Below, piece by piece: positions 44,191-53,542 of a stretch of 64,000 nucleotides of DNA (positions are counted from its first letter, which is position 1; the number at the start of each line of letters is the position of its first letter). This stretch comes from an uncultured Lachnospiraceae bacterium. Lineage in GTDB: Bacteria > Bacillota > Clostridia > Lachnospirales > Lachnospiraceae. The notes under the pieces are model-generated. The model was not told the DNA's origin. It worked only from the letters and a program-made list of their open reading frames with translations, and did not search any database. The stretch is taken from positions 51,900 through 115,899 of the forward strand of contig CAMNTM010000009.1 of the NCBI GenBank assembly GCA_946558465.1. The letters are read 5' to 3'. The position numbers and the translations under genes were made by a program.

Positions 44191-45123
44191 TTACCTGGAA
44201 CATCTGAACAAAAGCTCATCCCATCTTCTGTCCACTTCCTTCTGAAATGCTTCCAGGAGATATTCATTCCCCTTCTTAAATAAATGTTTAAAACGTCCCT
44301 GCGGCCTTAAAAAATCCTCAATCGGAAGCTTCTTCTTCGGTTCATAATTGAGTATCCATTTTCCTTCTTCCACCTCAAATAAGGGCCAGTAGCAGGTCTC
44401 CACTCCTAGCCTGCAGATTTCCATAATATCTGGTGTATTGTATCTCCAGCCTCTCGGACACGGCGCCATAATATTAAGAAATGCAGCCCCCGGCGTGTAG
44501 ATTGCCTTCTCAGACTTGACATGCAGATCCTTAAAATTCTGTACAAAAGTTGTCTGAGCTACATACGGAACGTCGTGCGCCGCAATAATAGCTGCCAAAT
44601 CTTTACGATTCTGAGGCTTTCCATTGCTCTGTGAACCTACCGGAGTTGTCGTCGTATCTGCATACATCGGTGTTGCAGAAGAACGCTGAATGCCCGTATT
44701 CATATACGCTCCATTATCGTAGCACACGTATACCAGGTCATGGTTACGCTCCATTGCTCCTGAAAGGGACTGAAAACCGATATCATAGGTTCCGCCGTCA
44801 CCGCCGAAGGTAATAAACTTATACGTCTCATCAAGCTTCCCTTTTCTCTTCAGCGCTTTATATGCCCCCTCCACACCGCTTAAGGTTGCTCCCGCATTTT
44901 CAAATGCATTATGTATATAGCTGTCCTCCCACGCAGTATACGGGTAGGTAAATGTAGACACCTCAAGACAACCCGTCGCATTTCCGATTACTGCCCTGTC
45001 TCCTTCATGAAGCCCGCGCAGTACATTCCTTACTGCAATGGTTCCGCCGCAGCCTGCGCACATCCTGTGTCCCGGAGCGAGACGTTCCGGTTTATTCATC
45101 GTCTCTTTAAAATTATAGCTCAT
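44191..45123 (-). CDS. porB: 2-oxoacid:ferredoxin oxidoreductase, beta (TPP) subunit
   Basis: 310 residues. CAGCGGTIAVRNVLRGL holds the first cluster Cys pair; the thiamine-diphosphate motif is GGDGGTYDIGFQSL with YDNGAYMN after it; another Cys lies in MAPCPRGW. The subunit carries TPP and an iron-sulfur cluster and does the decarboxylation. Last of four oxidoreductase genes, 14 bases after porA. Pyruvate versus branched-chain 2-oxo acid specificity cannot be settled by eye. Confidence 0.93.
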   Translation of the reverse strand: MSYNFKETMNKPERLAPGHRMCAGCGGTIAVRNVLRGLHEGDRAVIGNATGCLEVSTFTYPYTAWEDSYIHNAFENAGATLSGVEGAYKALKRKGKLDETYKFITFGGDGGTYDIGFQSLSGAMERNHDLVYVCYDNGAYMNTGIQRSSATPMYADTTTTPVGSQSNGKPQNRKDLAAIIAAHDVPYVAQTTFVQNFKDLHVKSEKAIYTPGAAFLNIMAPCPRGWRYNTPDIMEICRLGVETCYWPLFEVEEGKWILNYEPKKKLPIEDFLRPQGRFKHLFKKGNEYLLEAFQKEVDRRWDELLFRCSR

Positions 45124-45137
45124 CTCTCGTCTCCTCC

Positions 45138-46319
45138 CTACTCTCTGATTCCAAGATAACGATAGGTCTCTCCTGCGTCACCGTCTGCCATCATCTGTTT
45201 CAATGCGGCAAACACATTCTCCATATCCTTGACACGTACATCGCGGCCGCCCAGTCCATAGATATAATTTACTGCCAGAGCATCCGCGTGAGCCCGGTAT
45301 AACGCCGCCATTACATCTGCACCCAGCGGCCCTCCATGATTTGTATAGCCCTCTGCCCGGTCCATAATTGCAACCGCCTTCACATTCTTAAGCGCTTCTG
45401 CAATCTCTGATGCCGGAAACGGGCGATAAAGGCGGATTTTAATGAGCCCTACCTTCTCTCCCTGTTCTCTTAATCTGTCAATGGCATCCTTTGTGGTACC
45501 CGCTGCAGATCCAATCATAACAACTGCCCTCTCGGCATCATCCATGCGGTATTCCTCAAAAAGTCCATATTCTCTGCCGGACAGCTTCTTGTATTCCTTT
45601 GCCACATCAAGCACAACACGGCTTACATGTCTCATGCCCTCTGCCTGGTTCCGCTTCGCTTCCATATAATAATCTGTAACAGAATATGGACCTACTGCCA
45701 TCGGGCACTGTGGGTTCAAAAGGTAATTTTCCGGATTGTATTCACCAACAAACTTCTGCACTTCCTCATCTTCCAGAAGCTCAATATTCTCTACCGCATG
45801 GCTTGTGATAAATCCATCCTGGCAGATCATAATCGGGAGTCTTACATCCGGATGCTCGGAAATCCGGTAGGCCTGTACCATATTGTCATACGCCTCCTGA
45901 TTATTCTCCGCATACATCTGAATCCATCCGGAATCTCTTGCTCCCATACTGTCCGAATGGTCGCAGTTAATATTAATCGGTCCGGACAATGCACGATTTA
46001 CTAATGCAAGCGCCAGCGGAAGACGATTGGACGCCGCTATGTACAGTTCCTCCCACATATATGCAAGACCACAGGAAGAGGTGGCCGTCAGACTTCTTGC
46101 CCCCGCTGCGCTTGCACCGATTGCAGCACTCATGGAGCTGTGCTCGCTCTCCACCGGGATAAACTCCGTATCCACCTGTCCATTTGCCGCAAAGGAAGCG
46201 AAATACTGAGGAATCTCTGTAGAAGGAGTGATAGGAAAGGCCGGAAATACATCCGGATTAATCTGTCTTAATGCAATTGCTACTGCTTCATTCCCTGATA
46301 ATCTGTCTCTTTTTGCCAT
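45138..46319 (-). CDS. porA: 2-oxoacid:ferredoxin oxidoreductase, alpha subunit
   Basis: 393 residues. The start LSGNEAVAIALRQINPDVFP and AFPITPSTEIPQYF, VESEHSSMSAAIGASAAGAR and the later MIGSAAGTTKDAIDRL are typical of the pyrimidine-binding alpha subunit of four-subunit PFOR/VOR enzymes. It forms the CoA and TPP site with PorB. One base separates it from porD. Confidence 0.93.
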   Translation of the reverse strand: MAKRDRLSGNEAVAIALRQINPDVFPAFPITPSTEIPQYFASFAANGQVDTEFIPVESEHSSMSAAIGASAAGARSLTATSSCGLAYMWEELYIAASNRLPLALALVNRALSGPININCDHSDSMGARDSGWIQMYAENNQEAYDNMVQAYRISEHPDVRLPIMICQDGFITSHAVENIELLEDEEVQKFVGEYNPENYLLNPQCPMAVGPYSVTDYYMEAKRNQAEGMRHVSRVVLDVAKEYKKLSGREYGLFEEYRMDDAERAVVMIGSAAGTTKDAIDRLREQGEKVGLIKIRLYRPFPASEIAEALKNVKAVAIMDRAEGYTNHGGPLGADVMAALYRAHADALAVNYIYGLGGRDVRVKDMENVFAALKQMMADGDAGETYRYLGIRE

Positions 46320-46320
46320 T

Positions 46321-46623
46321 CTATTTCACCCCTTCCATCGTAATTGCACCAAACGGACACGCTTTCACACAGATACCGCAGCCCTTACAGTGCTTATAGT
46401 CAAATACGCCTCTTTTCATATCTTCTACCGGAATACAGCTGTCAGGACAGACCGGTACACAAAGCAGACACTGTTTACATTTATCCTCTATAAATTCAGG
46501 CTTATCTGTAGACCATTCTCCCGTATTGAATTCCTTAGAAGTACCTGCACCGGCGATCATCATCCCTTCCGTCAAGTCCTTCCAGCCTGCCTTTACACCC
46601 AATTTTGAAATATCCGCTGCCAT
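46321..46623 (-). CDS. porD: 2-oxoacid:ferredoxin oxidoreductase, delta (ferredoxin) subunit
   Basis: 100 residues with two 4Fe-4S motifs, CKQCLLCVPVCP and CKGCGICVKACP, after a short specific N-terminus. It passes electrons from the catalytic subunits to ferredoxin. Its ATG overlaps the porC stop by one base (TAATG), so the two are translationally coupled. Confidence 0.95.
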   Translation of the reverse strand: MAADISKLGVKAGWKDLTEGMMIAGAGTSKEFNTGEWSTDKPEFIEDKCKQCLLCVPVCPDSCIPVEDMKRGVFDYKHCKGCGICVKACPFGAITMEGVK

Positions 46624-47195
46624 TATCGTACCTCCTCAAGCGCCATCTTAAGTGCTGCCATATTACCGTCGATTACCTCCGGCTTGCTGGCAAATTTGTG
46701 AGAAAAGGATGCCTTCATCTCACGCAGAAAAGTCTCCTCATCCATAAGTCCCGTTACCTTTACAATCGCTGCAAGAAGCGGTGTATTTGGAAAATATTTT
46801 CCCATCGCAGCCATAGATACCTTGTGCGCATCAATTGTGTAGACCTTTCCCTCATACCCTTTTAGATGCGGAATAATCTCCTCCTTGCTCCGCTGAGTAT
46901 TTACAAGGATAGCTCCCTCCTTTTTCAGGCCGTTTGTCACATCAACTGCCTCCAGCAGAGATTCGTCAACTACGACTACGTATTCTGGATCATAAATATT
47001 GGAATGTGCCCGGATAACCGTATCACTGATACGATTATAGGCTGTAATCGGAGCTCCCATCCGCTCAGGGCCGTATTCTGGAAATCCCTGTACGTATTTT
47101 CCTGTCTGAAATGCCACATCCGCCAAAAGCAGCGCGGCTGTCTTTGCCCCCTGGCCGCCCCGGCCGTGCCATCTGATCTCTGTCAAGTTACTCAT
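46623..47195 (-). CDS. porC: 2-oxoacid:ferredoxin oxidoreductase, gamma subunit
   Basis: 190 residues. EIRWHGRGGQGAKTAALLLA opens the gamma domain, with YGPERMGAPITAYNRIS following, as in all four-subunit 2-oxoacid oxidoreductases. First of the four subunit genes, order gamma-delta-alpha-beta. Forty bases after the TM1266-type regulator gene. Confidence 0.94.
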   Translation of the reverse strand: MSNLTEIRWHGRGGQGAKTAALLLADVAFQTGKYVQGFPEYGPERMGAPITAYNRISDTVIRAHSNIYDPEYVVVVDESLLEAVDVTNGLKKEGAILVNTQRSKEEIIPHLKGYEGKVYTIDAHKVSMAAMGKYFPNTPLLAAIVKVTGLMDEETFLREMKASFSHKFASKPEVIDGNMAALKMALEEVR

Positions 47196-47235
47196 ACTCT
47201 TTCTTCCTTTCGTTGAATTTATCTCGTTACTTAAC

Positions 47236-47481
47236 CTATAATTTTGCTGTCAGTGTTTTTGCACTGACACCATTAAGCATGCCTAATTTCCCAGACAATG
47301 TGCTTGTCGCATTTCCAGGTGCATCTAATACAACACTTATAATAGACACTTCTCTCTCTCTGTAGGGAATTCCCATGCGCCCTACGATATACTGTCGGAA
47401 CTCATGCAGCAGCTCATTCACTGCTGCCGAGGCTTCTTCATCTTTTACAATAATACTAATAACTGATACCCTGTTTTCCAT
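47236..47481 (-). CDS. TM1266-family putative iron-only hydrogenase system regulator
   Basis: 81 residues. RVSVISIIVKDEEASAAVNE, YIVGRMGIPYREREVSIISV and the end LSGKLGMLNGVSAKTLT fit the small ACT-like TM1266 family, which occurs near FeFe-hydrogenase maturation and radical-enzyme genes. Exact role not established. It lies between fprA and porC on the same strand. Confidence 0.88.
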   Translation of the reverse strand: MENRVSVISIIVKDEEASAAVNELLHEFRQYIVGRMGIPYREREVSIISVVLDAPGNATSTLSGKLGMLNGVSAKTLTAKL

Positions 47482-47538
47482 CCTCTTCCTCTTATTCTGT
47501 ATTTTCTAAATTCTAATACTGCCTTTAAATGCCGGTTC

Positions 47539-48738
47539 CTATAAAGCATCTGCAATCTGCGACGCAAATGCCTCAAGCTCCTGCGTCTGCCCCTGCTTCA
47601 GCATAGATTTAATTGTCAGCTGTTGTTCTAATACACTTATCTCTTTCAGCTCCTCTAACTTCTTCACAATCTGTTTTCCTGCAGTTGCCGCCCATGATCC
47701 ATTCTCAATAACTGCCACAGTACGCTTCTGCACATTTAACGCCTTCATATCACTCAGCAGACTCTCCACCGGCGGATAGAGGCCGCCGTTATAGGTTGGA
47801 CACGCCAGCACCAGATGACTTGCGCGGAAGATCTCCGCAATCAGCTCTGATACATGTGTCTTTGACACATCATATACTGCTATATTTTTAATACCCTTCT
47901 CCGCGAGCAGGGAAGCCAATGCATTTACCGCCGACTCTGTATATCCGTAAATCGAACCGTAGATAATGACAATCTCTTTATCCTCCGGCTCATATCTGCT
48001 CCATCTGTCATATTTCTCTATAAAATACTCAATATTCTCTCTCCATACCGGACCGTGAAGCGGACAGATTATCTGAATATCAAGTGAAGACGCTTTCTTA
48101 AGTAATGCCTGTACCTGCATTCCATATTTCCCCACAATGTTTGCATAATAGCGCCTCGCATCCGCAAGCCAGTCCCTTTCAAAATGAACTTCATCGCTGA
48201 AAAGATTACCGTTTAAAGCACCGAAGGTTCCGAAAGCGTCTGCCGAAAACAACAGTTTTTCTGTCTCGTCATAGGTAACCATAACCTCAGGCCAGTGAAC
48301 CATAGGCGCCATAATAAACTTAAGCTTGTGCTTTCCCGTCTCCAGAATATCTCCTTCCTTTACAAGATGAATACGCTCTTCAAACGACTCGTCGAAAAAT
48401 TGCCCCAGCATACTTACTGTTTTCATATTCGCTGCAATTTTCATATCTGGATATTTTTCTGCCAGACGTCCGATATTCGCGCAGTGGTCCGGCTCCATAT
48501 GCTGGACCACCAAGTAATCAAGACCCCGATTTCCCAGCCTGTATTCAAGATTGGCAAGAAATTGTTCTGTCACAGACAAATCTACTGTATCCATCAAAAC
48601 TGTCTTCTTGTCCAAAATTAAATAAGAATTGTAGGAAACACCTCTTGGAATCGGGAACAAATTCTCAAAGCGTTCAAGCCTTCTGTCATTTCCGCCTACC
48701 CATATAATATCTTCTGTCACATGTCTTGTATTGTGCAT
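47539..48738 (-). CDS. fprA: FprA-type flavodiiron protein
   Basis: 399 residues. N-terminal metallo-beta-lactamase domain with the diiron ligands HMEPDH and downstream MVHWPEVMVTY and ADAFGTFG; C-terminal flavodoxin domain from about 250 (IIYGSIYGYTESAVNAL) with FMN loop ACPTYNGGLYPP. Such proteins reduce oxygen to water or nitric oxide to N2O, protecting anaerobes. It is the first gene of the minus-strand train into porCDAB, fitting protection of oxygen-sensitive POR. AGGAGG before the ATG, and an extended -10 TGATATAAT at about 48802-48810 upstream. Confidence 0.94.
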   Translation of the reverse strand: MHNTRHVTEDIIWVGGNDRRLERFENLFPIPRGVSYNSYLILDKKTVLMDTVDLSVTEQFLANLEYRLGNRGLDYLVVQHMEPDHCANIGRLAEKYPDMKIAANMKTVSMLGQFFDESFEERIHLVKEGDILETGKHKLKFIMAPMVHWPEVMVTYDETEKLLFSADAFGTFGALNGNLFSDEVHFERDWLADARRYYANIVGKYGMQVQALLKKASSLDIQIICPLHGPVWRENIEYFIEKYDRWSRYEPEDKEIVIIYGSIYGYTESAVNALASLLAEKGIKNIAVYDVSKTHVSELIAEIFRASHLVLACPTYNGGLYPPVESLLSDMKALNVQKRTVAVIENGSWAATAGKQIVKKLEELKEISVLEQQLTIKSMLKQGQTQELEAFASQIADAL

Positions 48739-48956
48739 GTCTGTATACCTCCTGTGATCTTTACTGCGTAATAGTTTTCCCGCTAATCCTCTGATTTTCT
48801 CATTATATCATAATTTTTTTTAAGTGTATGTGAAACTTTTTTCCTTACTTAGAGTAATTTTCAGACAAATACTTTTATAAATGCAAAAATCCCAAAGAAA
48901 ACCTGTTCTTCGGAATTTTCTGCATTTTATAAATATTAAAGACACTTTCCCCATGC

Positions 48957-49730
48957 TCAGGAATCCTGTATTTGTCTTCCTGTCACATCCATATGATAGT
49001 CCTTCTTATAAATCAACTCGGATACCGGTACAATCTCATATCCCTGCTCCTTCAACCCTTTTATCAATATTTCCAGCGCATCCGCCGTATATTTTGCTCC
49101 GTTATGGCATAAAATAATGGCGCCGTTTTGCAGATCCTTATGATTCAGCACTGTATTTGTAATGCTGTCTATGCCATAGTCCTTCCAGTCCAGGCTGTCT
49201 ACACTCCATTGTATTGTGTAATAACCATTTTCCTTTGCATTCAAAACTACATCATCATCATAATCTCCATAGGGCGGACGAAACAGCTGCATCTCTTCTC
49301 CCGTGAGCTCTTTTACTTTCTCATGAACACTCAGCAGCTCTTTTGTCTTTTCTTCATTGGACAGCTGGGACATATTTTTGTGATTTTCGCTGTGATTTCC
49401 CAGGTCGTGTCCAGCCTCGTATATCGCCTTTACATCCTCCGGATAGCTCTCTACCCATCCTCCTGTCATAAAAAATGTGACATGAGCTTTATATTTTGCC
49501 AGTATATCCAGTATACGCCGGGTATCTTCGTTCCCCCATGCTGCGTCAAATGACAGCGCTACCTTCTTCTCATCTGTCTCTACCGAATAAATAGGAAGCT
49601 CTCTTCCATTTACATTACTGGACACTGTAACATAGCTCTCTACGTACTTATAAGAACCAGTCAGGGCTATCATCAGTGCCAAAACTACAATGCCATAGTT
49701 CCTCCATCTGTGTCGCCGGTCTTCCTTCAT
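48957..49730 (-). CDS. Polysaccharide deacetylase (CE4/NodB), membrane-anchored
   Basis: 257 residues. A basic start and a signal-anchor helix (about 12-28), then a NodB domain: VALSFDAAWGNEDTRRIL (motif 1 with the catalytic Asp, the AAWG form typical of PdaB-like proteins), GNHSENHKNM (motif 2, metal His), RPPYGDYDD (motif 3). It removes acetyl groups from cell-wall glycans outside the membrane. PdaB-like members act in spore cortex formation; that role here is inference. Monocistronic. Confidence 0.9.
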   Translation of the reverse strand: MKEDRRHRWRNYGIVVLALMIALTGSYKYVESYVTVSSNVNGRELPIYSVETDEKKVALSFDAAWGNEDTRRILDILAKYKAHVTFFMTGGWVESYPEDVKAIYEAGHDLGNHSENHKNMSQLSNEEKTKELLSVHEKVKELTGEEMQLFRPPYGDYDDDVVLNAKENGYYTIQWSVDSLDWKDYGIDSITNTVLNHKDLQNGAIILCHNGAKYTADALEILIKGLKEQGYEIVPVSELIYKKDYHMDVTGRQIQDS

Positions 49731-49873
49731 AAATGCAAAACTCCAGACTTTTCCCTTTACCTGTAGTATATGTGGTCTTGTGTGAGGTTATGAACTTTGG
49801 AAAATGTTCTAAGCATCAATTTCTATCAATAGAGTGTATTCCCTGAACGTGCTGTACCTGCCGGCATTTACTT

Positions 49874-51118
49874 TTATTTTGCCATAATATTTTCAATCTC
49901 TTCAATAGTTCTTGGGATCAGGCGGGACAGATTCTCACAACCGTTAGAGGTAATTAAACAATTATCTTCCAGCCGGAATCCAATCCCCCATTCCTCATGA
50001 TAAATACCGATATCTACACAAAATACCATTCCCGGCTCAGTCAATCTATCTTTTACATATACGGTATCATGTACATCAAATCCAATATGATGCGCTCCGC
50101 CATGCCACATATATGTACCGATTTCATCAAAACTTTTAAGTACGCCAGCCTCTTTTAACAGTTCGTAATTATATCTACGTATCATCGGATCCACCTCAGA
50201 CATCGGTATTCCAGGCTTCAAAATCTCAAACATATGCTCAGAGGTTCTATAAGCACACTCATAAAGTAACCTTTGTCTCTCAGTAAATTTACCATTACAA
50301 GGCCATGCTCTGGATACATCTACAATTTCATGGTCCCAAACAGCTCCAACATCATTTAAGATCATATCTCCATCCTGCGCCTTTCCACAATATCTATTGT
50401 AATGAATACAAAAATTATTGTTTCCTGCAGAGATAATAGAAGGAAATCCCGGTACACATACACCATACTGTGCAAGAGCATAGTCAAATTCTGCTTTATA
50501 TTGATATTCATACATACCAGGTACCGAAGCCTGCATCATCGCTTCAATGCCTGCTCTAGTAATATCCTCGGCCTTTCTAAGTGCTTCTATTTCACATGGC
50601 TTTTTTATCGTACGTAATTTACGAAGTATAGGATTCAAATTTTTAATTTTGATATGCGGCGCCTCCGATTGAATCTTTGCCGCAGTTTGAAGAGCTTCAT
50701 TTTTATTTTCCTTATAAAAGTTCACGTCCAAATCCAAATATACCTGCGCAAATTCTCCCGTATAAAGAAGACGTTCCAAGTCCTTCTCAAAACTTTCTAT
50801 ATTATCAAATTTATCAATTCCAGAAATATCTGAAGCCTCTTCTTTTTTTATTCTTCTGCCGTTCCAACGCTCTAAGATCAGATCGGAAGGAAGCATATAT
50901 AACTTATCGCTTTCTCGTCCTGAGCCTGAATACATCATAAGCACTGTATCTGCCTGTTCAATTCCAGTTAAATATACAAAATTTCGATTTGCATAAAACG
51001 GATAGTCCTCATCACCAGTTTTTCTTGGTGCATGTCCGCTGAATAGAATAATTAATGATTTCGCTTCAATATTTTCACATAGTTCTTGTCTGTTTTCTTC
51101 GTAAAATATTTTGACCAT
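49874..51118 (-). CDS. Xaa-Pro aminopeptidase (M24B)
   Basis: 414 residues. An N-terminal AMP_N-type domain (about 5-130, YPFYANRNFVYLTGIEQADT) and a pita-bread catalytic domain: LNDVGAVWDHEIVDVSRAWP (metal Asp pair), HGGAHHIGFDVHDT (His), VFCVDIGIYHEEWGIGFRLE (Glu). Two metals remove N-terminal residues next to proline, in the cytosol. Thirty-two bases downstream of GH127 on the same strand. Confidence 0.92.
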   Translation of the reverse strand: MVKIFYEENRQELCENIEAKSLIILFSGHAPRKTGDEDYPFYANRNFVYLTGIEQADTVLMMYSGSGRESDKLYMLPSDLILERWNGRRIKKEEASDISGIDKFDNIESFEKDLERLLYTGEFAQVYLDLDVNFYKENKNEALQTAAKIQSEAPHIKIKNLNPILRKLRTIKKPCEIEALRKAEDITRAGIEAMMQASVPGMYEYQYKAEFDYALAQYGVCVPGFPSIISAGNNNFCIHYNRYCGKAQDGDMILNDVGAVWDHEIVDVSRAWPCNGKFTERQRLLYECAYRTSEHMFEILKPGIPMSEVDPMIRRYNYELLKEAGVLKSFDEIGTYMWHGGAHHIGFDVHDTVYVKDRLTEPGMVFCVDIGIYHEEWGIGFRLEDNCLITSNGCENLSRLIPRTIEEIENIMAK

Positions 51119-51150
51119 AATACTTCCTCTCTTACTTTAAATAATCAAGT

Positions 51151-53409
51151 TCACTCTGTACAGCATTTCTTTCTAAAATACACATGATACGGCTCTAAGT
51201 CAACCTCTGCAAATGGAACAAATTTCAATTCTCCTGCTTTAAAATGCCCTTTTTTATTTATCGGTTGTATCTCTTCTAGTGCCGGTAACGTAAAGAAATC
51301 ACTCTTCTCTGATAATGCCGCCAGAATATACGGCCCATACGCCAAGTTCACCAGGCTGGCGTCGGAAGTATTTTTTAATATTCTAAGTCTCATCGGAAGC
51401 TTCAATACAATCTCAAGACCTTCTGTTTGAAAACCGGAAATACACACATACCCCTTCTCTAAAACAATATCCTCCAATCTGTCCCCATTAACAGACACCT
51501 CAAATTCTTCCTGTGCCCATAACGGAATATGTATCTTTAGATTTTTGTCCATATTCTTCAGACATTTAATCTTCACTTCCCCTGTTTCCACTGCACTCTT
51601 CTGTTCTAATTCAATCTCTCCTGAAAGTTTCGAATCAATCAGAAGGTTAATATATACAGATTCATCATCATAAGCATATATATCTTCCATATACCGAAAA
51701 CGACTCTCCATTCCCGTACCATGACAGCATGTATTTTCTGTCGTAGAATATTCTTTTCTCATACCCGGCCCCAACGGAAGAAAATACGTTGTTCCGCCGT
51801 CATCTGTATGCGTACAGGAAGTCAAAATATGGTTCCGGAGCGTATTGTCATAATAATCCATAAGCTCACCGTCTAATGAGTACCCAAACAATTGGGACGT
51901 CAGCCGAAGCATATTATAGCTTGCGCAGCTTTCTGCCGATTTTTCGGTAAGATAATCACATGTGGTCCCTGCTCTATGAAACATTTCTGTCTCTCCTGTT
52001 CCTCCAATACAGTAGACATGCCCTCCTGTGACAATGTTCCAGAAATTTTTTCCAATCTTTAAGTACTCTTCTTCCCCTGTTACCTTAAACATTTCCATAG
52101 AGCCCAGAATCTGTGGAATATGCTGATTAGCGTGCATATCCTCCAGCGTATCACAATTCTGCTCCATCGGGTAATATAACTTTTCATTGTCAAAGAAGCG
52201 TGCTGCCTTCAGATGTGTTTCCTTTCCCGTAAGCTGATAGAGCTTTGCCATCGTGCCCTGCATACCGCCAAATTCTCCGGCAATATACATGGACCACATC
52301 TGGTCTAAAGTCTCCTTCGTAAGACGGGAAAGCCTGTCATATACCCAGTCTCCCATCAATGCCATGACCTCTTTCGCCTTCTCATTTTCAGCAAGCTGAT
52401 AGCAGTCATAAAGCCCGGACATAATTTTATCCAGCGTATAATAAGGCGCCCAGATTTCCGGATAACGAGTAAACTGCTCCAAAAGGTCAAATTGCTCCTC
52501 AGAATATGCGCTCAAGAACCCCCTGTGATATTCTTCAGACTGCGCAAACGCCTGCTGACACTTGAAAAGCTCTTCTACCATATAACTAATCTTTTCTAAA
52601 AACCGTTCATCACCTGTTGCTCCCCAGGCTAATGCCAAACCTGATAAATAATGCCCCGTCGTGTGTCCCTTCAATTTACAATCATCCGCATCCCAGCCTG
52701 TCATCGGTTCTGCCCCAAGAGTGTCTAGTCCACATGCTTTCCGGAAATTATAAAGCATCTGATTGTCATCTATACCTAACAAGTATTCTAACATCCGCCG
52801 CTGGTATTCATAATATAGTGTTCCTTCCAAAAGACGAACCTGATGCATTGGAAATTCTTTAGCCTTTTGTTCCACCGCTTCTTTTTTCTCCGCTTTTTCA
52901 CAATACTCAAGAACTGCCTCTGCCTTCTGTCCGCAGTCTGGAACACTGCCCGCTATTTTAAGAGTTCCTGTTTCTTTAAGCGGTTCATACTCTTCCCACC
53001 TTACCGGTACAGTCATAAGGCGCCCGTCAGCAGTTTTGACTATCGCAACAGACGGAAGCTTTGCTTTTTCTCCGATTTTTACAGTCAGCACTGTTCTACG
53101 AATCTCGGTAATAATCGTTTCTTTTGCTTCTTGTAATACCGTTGCCGCAAACTCCTTTTCTCCAAAGGCTCCCTCATAAGAAGCTCTTACCGTCAGAACC
53201 ACCTTGCGGTCACCCATACCATGAAGCGGTCTGTGTACTTTTCCGTTTGATTCAATAAATCGTTCCTCACCTGTTATCCATTCAAAATCAGCGCCGTATT
53301 TTCCTTGCCTGGGAAGTATCAGATCGCTGTCCACTGTATTAAGATTGCCAATATAAATGGCGTCTAGCTCCATCTGAATGATTTCTTCCCTGGAATTTTT
53401 TTTTGTCAT
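51151..53409 (-). CDS. GH127 (DUF1680) beta-L-arabinofuranosidase-like enzyme
   Basis: 752 residues. About 180 N-terminal residues look like Ig-like beta domains (DFEWITGEERFIESNGKVHR), an addition to the usual 650-residue core. The (alpha/alpha)6 core follows with the features known for HypBA1 of Bifidobacterium: Glu in GGTGETEMF (about 473), zinc ligands ESC (493-495) and the Cys pair NTCCHGTG (561-562), the first of which is the nucleophile. It releases beta-L-arabinofuranose from plant glycans. No signal peptide, so it acts on imported oligosaccharides. Exact substrate unknown. Confidence 0.9.
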   Translation of the reverse strand: MTKKNSREEIIQMELDAIYIGNLNTVDSDLILPRQGKYGADFEWITGEERFIESNGKVHRPLHGMGDRKVVLTVRASYEGAFGEKEFAATVLQEAKETIITEIRRTVLTVKIGEKAKLPSVAIVKTADGRLMTVPVRWEEYEPLKETGTLKIAGSVPDCGQKAEAVLEYCEKAEKKEAVEQKAKEFPMHQVRLLEGTLYYEYQRRMLEYLLGIDDNQMLYNFRKACGLDTLGAEPMTGWDADDCKLKGHTTGHYLSGLALAWGATGDERFLEKISYMVEELFKCQQAFAQSEEYHRGFLSAYSEEQFDLLEQFTRYPEIWAPYYTLDKIMSGLYDCYQLAENEKAKEVMALMGDWVYDRLSRLTKETLDQMWSMYIAGEFGGMQGTMAKLYQLTGKETHLKAARFFDNEKLYYPMEQNCDTLEDMHANQHIPQILGSMEMFKVTGEEEYLKIGKNFWNIVTGGHVYCIGGTGETEMFHRAGTTCDYLTEKSAESCASYNMLRLTSQLFGYSLDGELMDYYDNTLRNHILTSCTHTDDGGTTYFLPLGPGMRKEYSTTENTCCHGTGMESRFRYMEDIYAYDDESVYINLLIDSKLSGEIELEQKSAVETGEVKIKCLKNMDKNLKIHIPLWAQEEFEVSVNGDRLEDIVLEKGYVCISGFQTEGLEIVLKLPMRLRILKNTSDASLVNLAYGPYILAALSEKSDFFTLPALEEIQPINKKGHFKAGELKFVPFAEVDLEPYHVYFRKKCCTE

Positions 53410-53542
53410 CTCGTCTTTTCCTCCATTTCATCTGCTGCTTTTATAGTGATAATTAAATAAATAATGACAATCAATCTAATATTTGACAGTTTCTTTATAC
53501 CATGTTAAAATAAGCTTCGTCATAACAAAAGGAAGTGAAATT

